From: SpSt-28 sp036824555
GTDB taxonomy: Archaea; Aenigmatarchaeota; Aenigmatarchaeia; CG10238-14; SpSt-28
Length of the DNA stretch: 20,279 nt
Reading direction: 5' to 3'
NCBI GenBank assembly: GCA_036824555.1
Contig: DAISZX010000006.1
Location: 1 to 20,279 of the forward strand
The position numbers and the translations under genes are program-made. Shown piece by piece: positions 14,701 through 20,279 of the stretch. The notes below the pieces were generated by a model. The model ran no database searches, was not told the DNA's origin, and saw only the letters and a list, made by a program, of their open reading frames with translations. Every line of letters begins with the position of its first letter. The first letter of the stretch is position 1.

Positions 14701-15882
14701 TTAAGGAGTAAACCATTCTATTTCGTAGTATTTGTGCTGAGAACCTGGAAGTTCTATTCTGTTGGCTAAATAGTAAGTAATGCTTGTCTCTCTATCGTTT
14801 ATAGCTATTAAAAGTCTTAGCCCAACTTCATCAGCTACATCTAAGGCGCTGGCCAACATTTTTCCGCTTAAGCTCTCATCCTCATTCAAAGAAATAACAA
14901 GAAAAGAAGGGTCGTCTTTTTCTGGCTTCTCAACCTGATTTCCACTCTTCCTATGCCAAGCAACGAAATCTATTGGCGTTTTTTCCTTCAAATAATCTTC
15001 CTTTTTCATTCCGGGAATTGCCATTATAAAAGTCTTTCTAACGCTATGAGCAACTCTAATTGCCCTTGACCATTCGCTCATCGGCATGCTAACTTCTTTG
15101 GGAAAAACATGGATAACATGCTTTGAATGCTGCCACTCCTTTTTCTCTCCAACAGGCTTCGCTCCCGGAAAATAAATTCTGAAATGGGTCCCAAATTTAA
15201 AGCCAGTTTTTAAAACGAATCCTTTATCCCTCCAATCTTCATAAACTTCCAAAGTCCTAGATGCATAAGGTATTCTCTTTTCAACCTCTTTTAACACATC
15301 TTCAAAACTCAATTTTTTATTCGATGAAATATCTAGAATATCTGCTCCTTTTTTGGAGAGATAAAGCGTTTCGATTGCGTCGAGCGTTAATGCACTTCCC
15401 CTCTCAACATTTTTATAAACTCCCCACTGACCAAACCAATAATTTTCAAAAAACTTTCTCGCTTCTCTACCAAAAGCCAAAGAATAGCATTCTTCTTTAA
15501 TAAAAAATATTGGGAAGTTTATTTGGAAAGAGAAGTGTTTAGAAGGATATTTTTTGACAGGACTTTTCCCATAATTTTTCATTTCTACCCTTTCTGGTAA
15601 AGTTATGAATAGTCCTCTATCTCTCCAGTCCCTATAAACGTTGTATTTAACGAAAAAGTAGCTTGAGTAAAATCTTTGAAAGACTTTTGAAAGCGATAAT
15701 TCTTCACTTCCATCATAAACTTTTGCCTTTCTTATATTAGCCAAATAGAATACTTCTACTGGATGCAGGTATATTTTATTGTTTTTAAACTCCCCTATGT
15801 GGCTATCCCTCAACTCCAAATTTGTAGAAAAGAGTCTATCTTTTTCGACAAAAATCTTAATCTCTCCTTTTTCTTCAATCAT
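14701..15882 (-). CDS. endA: tRNA-splicing endonuclease, probably the three-unit (epsilon-2) type
   Basis: The 393-residue protein cuts BHB motifs in precursor tRNA and rRNA. The catalytic unit holds GFKFGTHFRIYFPG (Y237), WQHSKHVIHV (H252) and SVRKTFIMAI (K283), matching the Tyr-His-Lys triad. The length exceeds the usual 300-350 residues of two-repeat enzymes. An N-terminal unit (about 1-110, with YRDWRDRGLFIT echoing YEDWRDKGFVLKT), the catalytic unit (about 120-300) and a third beta-rich C-terminal unit (about 305-393) suggest the three-unit form known from ARMAN archaea. That form accepts relaxed BHB motifs, which would fit the introns here. I choose ATG 15882: it overlaps the upstream gene's TGA as ATGA and has GGGAGA just before it. 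A TTG at 15903 is the alternative. Confidence 0.87.
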   Translation of the reverse strand: MIEEKGEIKIFVEKDRLFSTNLELRDSHIGEFKNNKIYLHPVEVFYLANIRKAKVYDGSEELSLSKVFQRFYSSYFFVKYNVYRDWRDRGLFITLPERVEMKNYGKSPVKKYPSKHFSFQINFPIFFIKEECYSLAFGREARKFFENYWFGQWGVYKNVERGSALTLDAIETLYLSKKGADILDISSNKKLSFEDVLKEVEKRIPYASRTLEVYEDWRDKGFVLKTGFKFGTHFRIYFPGAKPVGEKKEWQHSKHVIHVFPKEVSMPMSEWSRAIRVAHSVRKTFIMAIPGMKKEDYLKEKTPIDFVAWHRKSGNQVEKPEKDDPSFLVISLNEDESLSGKMLASALDVADEVGLRLLIAINDRETSITYYLANRIELPGSQHKYYEIEWFTP

Positions 15883-16307
15883 CCTATCTCCCTTAACACG
15901 CAATCTATTGGTCTGTTAATCATAATTTGACATAGAACATCAATTGTTTGATTTATATTTGGGTCTTTAATTTCCCTCGATCCTTTCAAACTTTCCACTC
16001 TGAGATACCTTTCGGTAGAATAACTTTCGATAACATATACATAATAATCTCTTGCCAATGCCTCTAAATAGGATTTTACTTCATCGTAGGGGGAGGTATA
16101 ATTGAAGTAAATGATCGTAAAGCCATTTGATATGGCTAATGTCTTTTGAGGTTCAGACATATAACTTAAAATTCTCTGCGTTGGAAGACCTTTTCCTTCT
16201 TCTTCCCTATAAAAATAATCCTGTTTTTGAGTAATGGTGAAAGCGAAGGTAGAAGCCACCATAATCAAAATCAAAACCAACCCAATTGTGTTTTTTTCAA
16301 TTTTCAT
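15879..16307 (-). CDS. Small membrane-anchored protein, translationally coupled to endA
   Basis: This 142-residue protein has an N-terminal hydrophobic segment (TIGLVLILIMVASTFAFTI, about residues 7-25), either a signal anchor or an uncleaved signal peptide, followed by a charged extracellular domain with two cysteines near the C-terminus (LCQIM and DCVLRE). I recognise no family. Its TGA overlaps the endA ATG as ATGA, so the two are translated from one mRNA. It is divergent from the SpoIIM-like gene, with 47 bases between starts. Confidence 0.65.
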   Translation of the reverse strand: MKIEKNTIGLVLILIMVASTFAFTITQKQDYFYREEEGKGLPTQRILSYMSEPQKTLAISNGFTIIYFNYTSPYDEVKSYLEALARDYYVYVIESYSTERYLRVESLKGSREIKDPNINQTIDVLCQIMINRPIDCVLREIG

Positions 16308-16327
16308 AAAACTTTTTTACGAACGGA

Positions 16328-16338
16328 TTAAAATTTTT
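16328..16338. promoter_or_regulatory. AT-rich box between the endA operon and the SpoIIM-like gene
   Basis: TTAAAATTTTT contains the palindrome AAAATTTT (16330-16337). Its centre is 26.5 bases from the minus-strand ATG (16307) and 21.5 bases from the plus-strand ATG (16355). Both distances suit a TATA box for leaderless transcripts. As it is only an A/T run, I am less sure of it than of the box at 4196-4203. Confidence 0.45.
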
Positions 16339-16354
16339 CAGAACAATAATTTTT

Positions 16355-17296
16355 ATGGTGCTCGAAAGCTTAGTTTCGCTAAAGCAAGGAATAAGAAATC
16401 CCTGGAGCGCTTTTTATTTATCAGCAATCGTATCCCTTATATCGTTCTCAATTTCTTTTGTCGTGTTTAAAGAAGATGTTGGGTTATACTCTGTAATTTT
16501 AACAACCCTCGGCCTAACACCTTTCATGACTAAGCTCAACATATATGAGGGTAAAATAAGTCTAGTTAGGAAAAATGGTGGAATATTAGATTTGCTTTTC
16601 TTCTATGCAAAAGACAAGAAATCAATAACCAAAATGGCTTTAATCGTACTCATACCCTTCTTACTATTTTCCTTATTCTATCAAAAAATGGAATTTATGC
16701 TATTGATGTTATTTCTATACTTTGGAGTTTTCCTGCTGTTCTCTTTAGTATTCCTCTCATTTTATAGAGAAATTATTTCTTGTTTCATTGCTGTCTTTGC
16801 AGGAATAACTTTGGTGTTTTCACTGCTCTACTTAATTCTTCCACCAGAGATATCTAGCAAGACCTTTAGAACGCAAATAGATGAAATCAGAGCGATTAGG
16901 GGATATTTTTGGTTTGGAGGTACATTTCAAACGATATTCATAAATAACGTTGGGGTTCTATTTTTAAGCTTTCTTTTCTCTTTTATTTATGGTTCTGGGG
17001 CCATTTTCATACTCGCATGGAATGCCTCTATATTGGCTACTGCAGCAAGCATGCTTGCTCAAAGTTTGGGTGGGATTACAAAGCTTCCAATAGCTCTCCT
17101 TTCTTACATGCCGCACGGTAGCTTGGAAATAGTGGCTTACTTTTTGGCAGCTGTTGCTGGAGGAATACTATCATACTATTTTACAAGGGGGATAAGAAGC
17201 AAAGTTGTAATAGAGGATTGTCTTTTCTTGCTCTCTTTAGGAATGATATTTTTGCTTTTGGGTGCAACTGTAGAAACGGCAGCATTAATGAGTTAA
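16355..17296 (+). CDS. SpoIIM-like (DUF95) integral membrane protein
   Basis: The 313-residue protein has several membrane helices: two near the N-terminus (about 19-55), two around 92-125, one near 130-155, and a C-terminal bundle. The second half carries the family blocks IFINNVGVLFLSFLFSF..GSGAIFILAWNASILATA and SYMPHGSLEIVAYFLAAVAGG. The PHG..E motif in a membrane segment is diagnostic of the stage II sporulation protein M/DUF95 family. Archaea do not sporulate, and the archaeal function is unknown. Its last 4 bases overlap the convergent LeuRS gene. Confidence 0.8.
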   Translation: MVLESLVSLKQGIRNPWSAFYLSAIVSLISFSISFVVFKEDVGLYSVILTTLGLTPFMTKLNIYEGKISLVRKNGGILDLLFFYAKDKKSITKMALIVLIPFLLFSLFYQKMEFMLLMLFLYFGVFLLFSLVFLSFYREIISCFIAVFAGITLVFSLLYLILPPEISSKTFRTQIDEIRAIRGYFWFGGTFQTIFINNVGVLFLSFLFSFIYGSGAIFILAWNASILATAASMLAQSLGGITKLPIALLSYMPHGSLEIVAYFLAAVAGGILSYYFTRGIRSKVVIEDCLFLLSLGMIFLLLGATVETAALMS

Positions 17297-20106
17297 AATG
17301 AAAAATAAATGGCTGGCTTTAGTGGCTCCGCCTGCTTAGCCTTTTCCAATCCGCTTTTTTCTTCAGAAGTAATTATTACTCTACTTCCTACTTCTTTTTC
17401 CAGCAACTCTCTACCCTCTTCCAATATCTTTATCTCCTCATCTTTTGAGAGGAATATAGGCATCTCCCTTTGAGATACAATCTTCTTGTAGAATTTTGCT
17501 ACATACTCTTTATCCCTATCTTCAAAATTTTTCAAGAAATCCTTAAGCTCAACTTTCTCCCCTCTTAATAATTTTTCAGCTAGGCTAAACTTCCAGTCAG
17601 CTGCAACTATTATATCAACCTCTTTCGGCTTTTCACCCACAAGCTTCTTTATTTCCCTTATGTCTTCAATTACAGACTGTAAAAACTTTTCCATTAAAAT
17701 GGGCTTCTCTTCAAATCTCTCAAAATCTGGCAATTTCGCTTGAAACACAAATTTCTTTCCACCAAGTTTTTCCCATAGCTCCTCAGCCAAATGGGGGATT
17801 AAAGGCGAAATTAGTGGAATAAATATCTTTAAAACTTTCCTCAAAACTCTTCCATTAGCGTTGCTCATATTTCCAACTCTCCTAAAATACCACTCTAAAT
17901 CGTTAAGGAATTCGAAAAAGAGAAGCTGCGTGGCTGTTCTAAATTTAAGATTCTCATAAGCATCTAGGGCTTCCTTCCCTATTTTATTTATTTTCTCCAC
18001 CAAAAATCTCTCAACATTCCTAACTTTTCTACATTTTGCTTTTTTCAAAGAGTTAATTATCTCAAACATGAAGCTAATCCTCTCTAGAAAAACTTTAATA
18101 TTTTCTCCTCTCCAATCAGCATCACTAAGACCTTCTGCAGAAGAAATGATGTTTATTCTCGTCAAATCGCTTCCTATTTCTTCTAATAATCTCGATAGAG
18201 GTATAACGTTTCCCTTGCTTTTACTCATCTTTTCCCCGCCGACGTTAACAAACCCGTTAACTGCAATTGCTCTTGGCCAATACTTCTCGTCCCATATTGC
18301 GGTATGGTGAAAGAGGTAGAAAGTTAAATGATTTTGTACTAAATCCTTTCCAGAAGTTCTTAAATCAACTGGATAGAAATATTCAAATTCTTCCCTCATC
18401 TTTCTTAAAAGACTCTCCCTAATTCCATACTTTTTAGCAATTTCTTTAGGACTTCCTCTTCCAAGAAATATAAAATCGAATAGCTCATCGCTTACCTTCT
18501 CAACCGGAATATCTTTGAGATAGTGATAAATGGTATAGAAACTCATGTATATCGTCGAATCGCTCAAAGTTTCTACAATCCATTCCTTATCCCATGGTAA
18601 CCTAGTACCAAGTCCTGTTTTTCTAGCACAAGCCTTATTTTCTAGCCAATCAACAGTATTAATAAATTGTTGGGTGATTTCTTCAGGATAGAACCTCATC
18701 CTCTCAATACATCTCTTAACAGCTCTTTTCCATTCTTCATCCGAGTATTTCAAAAACCATTGATTTTCAAGTATCTTGACATGACATCTAGTGCCACACC
18801 TGCAAATAACTAAGCCAGTAGTCTCCCAAATGTAGTCCAAGGAATCCAAGGATTTTAATAACTCAACTACTCTCTCTTTAGCCTCTTTTACAGGAATGCC
18901 TTCGAAAGGACTAACTATCATTTTTCCCTTATGAAACTCTTTTTTATACAATTCTTGAGTAGCAAGCTCGAGTTTCTCTACTTGGGACTGATTTTCTATA
19001 AGATAAACCTTGCATACTTCCTCAGCGGGAATACCTCTATAATCTTCCAACTCTATGATCTTCTTAGCAACGATGTTCTCAACACCAAGTTTCCTACCAA
19101 TTTCGCTTTTCTTCAAATCTTCTAGAGCTACGTAATCGTATGGAGCATGGGCGGGAACTGACATAACTATTCCAGTACCAAAATCTAAGTCTACAAAACT
19201 TGCTGGTAAAATTGGAACTTTTTCTTTTGTTATCGGATTCTCTACTAATTTTCCGATAAGAAAATCAGAATTTATTATCTCAATTTCTTCAACATTTCTT
19301 AATTGATCCTTAAGTTTTTCCGCAGCCCTTTTACTAACTATCCATTTTTCTTTATCTACCTTTACTACAACATAATCCTCGTTTGGTTTAACCCAAATGT
19401 TAGTTACACCAAAAACTGTTTCCGGCCTTAAAGTCGCACAAGGAAAAATCTTTTCACCAAATTTGAACTTTACAACAAAGAATTTAGTTGGGCTTTCTCC
19501 CTCACCCTTCAACCTATCATGGTCTCCAGTTGGGCTTTGGCAATGTGGACACCAAACAACTGGATGTGTGCCCTGAACTACGAAACCCTTTTTCCTTAAA
19601 GTGTTGTACTGCCATTCGATGAATTTATTGTAATGAGGTGTAATAGCTGTTATGAAAGTCCTCCTCCAATCTATGCTCATTCCGCTTTTTCTAAGAACTT
19701 CTATCCATTTGTTCATCCAGTATCTTGCAACAAACTCCGGACCCTTCTCAATAAAATCTTTTACATCTTTATCTGTGGCGCCAAAAAGTTTAAAAGTTTC
19801 TATTTGAGAAACATCACCACCTTTAATTCTCTCTATTGCTCCTAAAATGGGCTCTCCTGTTGCATGAAAGCCCTGTGGAAATAAAACGTTAAACCCCATC
19901 AATCTTTTAAACCTTGCATAAGTATCTGCTCTGAAAAAGGAGTAAGTATGTCCAACATGAGGTGCGCCATTGACATAAGGATACGGAAACGTTATGAAAA
20001 ATTTTTTCCTTTTTTTATCAACGTTTGCTTCAAAAACTCTCTTTTTTTCCCATCTCTTCTGCCATTTCTCCTCTATTTTTTTAATTTGAGCAAAAGTTAG
20101 ACTCAT
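17293..20106 (-). CDS. leuS: Leucyl-tRNA synthetase, archaeal type
   Basis: The 937-residue class I synthetase charges tRNA-Leu. It has the HIGH motif as PHVGHTYSFF (HVGH at 50-53), GFHATGEPILG, a CP1 editing domain inserted at about 200-430, and KMSKS in GGEKMSKSKGNVI (about 625). CPHC near 190 and CRCGTRCH near 440 are probable zinc-binding knuckles. The archaeal/eukaryal C-terminal extension is present (about 800-937). Length is normal. The start ATG lies about 25 bases from a CTTTAAG box, consistent with a leaderless mRNA, and the gene is divergent from tRNA-Arg. Confidence 0.96.
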   Translation of the reverse strand: MSLTFAQIKKIEEKWQKRWEKKRVFEANVDKKRKKFFITFPYPYVNGAPHVGHTYSFFRADTYARFKRLMGFNVLFPQGFHATGEPILGAIERIKGGDVSQIETFKLFGATDKDVKDFIEKGPEFVARYWMNKWIEVLRKSGMSIDWRRTFITAITPHYNKFIEWQYNTLRKKGFVVQGTHPVVWCPHCQSPTGDHDRLKGEGESPTKFFVVKFKFGEKIFPCATLRPETVFGVTNIWVKPNEDYVVVKVDKEKWIVSKRAAEKLKDQLRNVEEIEIINSDFLIGKLVENPITKEKVPILPASFVDLDFGTGIVMSVPAHAPYDYVALEDLKKSEIGRKLGVENIVAKKIIELEDYRGIPAEEVCKVYLIENQSQVEKLELATQELYKKEFHKGKMIVSPFEGIPVKEAKERVVELLKSLDSLDYIWETTGLVICRCGTRCHVKILENQWFLKYSDEEWKRAVKRCIERMRFYPEEITQQFINTVDWLENKACARKTGLGTRLPWDKEWIVETLSDSTIYMSFYTIYHYLKDIPVEKVSDELFDFIFLGRGSPKEIAKKYGIRESLLRKMREEFEYFYPVDLRTSGKDLVQNHLTFYLFHHTAIWDEKYWPRAIAVNGFVNVGGEKMSKSKGNVIPLSRLLEEIGSDLTRINIISSAEGLSDADWRGENIKVFLERISFMFEIINSLKKAKCRKVRNVERFLVEKINKIGKEALDAYENLKFRTATQLLFFEFLNDLEWYFRRVGNMSNANGRVLRKVLKIFIPLISPLIPHLAEELWEKLGGKKFVFQAKLPDFERFEEKPILMEKFLQSVIEDIREIKKLVGEKPKEVDIIVAADWKFSLAEKLLRGEKVELKDFLKNFEDRDKEYVAKFYKKIVSQREMPIFLSKDEEIKILEEGRELLEKEVGSRVIITSEEKSGLEKAKQAEPLKPAIYFSF

Positions 20107-20169
20107 TAAGTAAATTTGAAATATATGCTTAAAGCTTTATTTTCCAAATCAAGGATAGAATAATGAAAT

Positions 20170-20270
20170 GCCCCCGTAGCTCAGCTTGGATAGAGCGGCA
20201 CCCTTCTATCGAGAAGGTTTGACGAAAGGATGAAAGGTGACGGTCGCGGGTTCAAATCCCGCCGGGGGCG
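20170..20270 (+). tRNA. tRNA-Arg(TCT) with a 26-nt intron after position 37
   Basis: The acceptor is GCCCCCG/CGGGGGC with discriminator G, the D stem is GCTC/GAGC, and the T arm is GCGGG-TTCAAAT-CCCGC. The anticodon stem GCACC/GGTGA (27-43 is a G-A mismatch) encloses CTTCTA, the insert and A. Removing 20209-20234 leaves loop CTTCTAA with anticodon TCT (Arg), and the spliced sequence looks like an ordinary archaeal tRNA-Arg. The intron is at the standard 37/38 site. Its first bases contain AGAAGG (20212-20217), complementary to CCTTCT across the anticodon. I could not draw a strict BHB, so the exact ends may shift by one or two A residues. Confidence 0.85.
20209..20234 (+). other. Intron of tRNA-Arg(TCT)
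   Basis: The insert lies between tRNA positions 37 and 38. Bases 20202-20207 and 20212-20217 form a 6-bp hairpin that hides the anticodon. The 3' boundary lies in a run of A residues and so is ambiguous. The local endonuclease at 14701-15882 is the expected splicing enzyme. Confidence 0.7.
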
Positions 20271-20279
20271 AATTAAAAT

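Noticed and set aside
15883..15903. TTG start for the splicing endonuclease
   Set aside because: The ATG at 15882 overlaps the upstream stop as ATGA and has GGGAGA before it, which is a better start.
1..20279. CRISPR array, insertion sequence or toxin-antitoxin module
   Set aside because: I saw no regularly spaced direct repeats, transposase motifs or terminal inverted repeats. The only mobile element visible is the homing-endonuclease intron.

Overview
The window is archaeal. It carries archaeal-type ribosomal protein uS2, archaeal leucyl-tRNA synthetase, an Lhr-family helicase, a MEMO-family protein, an archaeal tRNA-splicing endonuclease, BRE/TATA promoters, mostly leaderless genes, and bulge-helix-bulge (BHB) introns. 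Protein genes are AT-rich, while the rRNA and tRNAs are GC-rich, which suggests a thermophile. The 23S gene stands alone, with no 16S or 5S in view. It departs from sequence I remember as universal. The splicing endonuclease looks like the three-unit (epsilon-2) type known from ARMAN/Micrarchaeota-like archaea. A fast-evolving thermophilic DPANN-type archaeon is my best guess, not a proof.

Layout. 1-54: 3' part of tRNA-Asn. 196-1155 (-): YvcK/CofD-like protein. 1424-4177 (-) and 4223-5104 (+): divergent Lhr helicase and MscS-like channel, apparently driven from one palindromic TATA box. 5143-5736 (+): uS2. 5737-6037: AT-rich spacer ending in a strong rRNA promoter. 6038-6280: 23S leader with two C/D-box-like RNA units and a hairpin. 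6280-10428: 23S rRNA gene. 10474-11857 (-): SWIM-like zinc protein and metallophosphoesterase. 11906-12721 (+): MEMO protein. 12877-12950 (-): tRNA-Lys(CTT). 12985-13353 (+): small Toprim protein. 13347-13976 (-): methyltransferase. 14006-16307 (-): exported membrane-anchored protein, then an operon of a small membrane protein and the splicing endonuclease. 16355-17296 (+): SpoIIM-like membrane protein. 17293-20106 (-): LeuRS. 20170-20270 (+): tRNA-Arg(TCT) with an intron.

The main discovery is inside the 23S gene. Comparing it with the E. coli sequence I remember reveals six introns, at E. coli positions about 1927, 2306, 2477, 2534, 2542 and 2597. Five lie in domain V around the peptidyl-transferase centre. 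Each can be drawn as a BHB or relaxed BHB, and from 2448 onward removing them restores a gap-free match in length. One exon is only 8 nt long. The fifth intron (728 nt) carries a LAGLIDADG endonuclease reading frame with no start codon inside the linear intron; start and stop become available in frame only if the intron RNA is circular.

The parts connect. The endonuclease at 14701-15882 is the expected splicing enzyme for the rRNA and tRNA introns. The two C/D-like units in the 23S leader have antisense elements matching the exons most interrupted by introns. One of them places U2552, a universally methylated A-loop base, at the expected guide position, and it matches this organism's divergent A-loop rather than the usual sequence.
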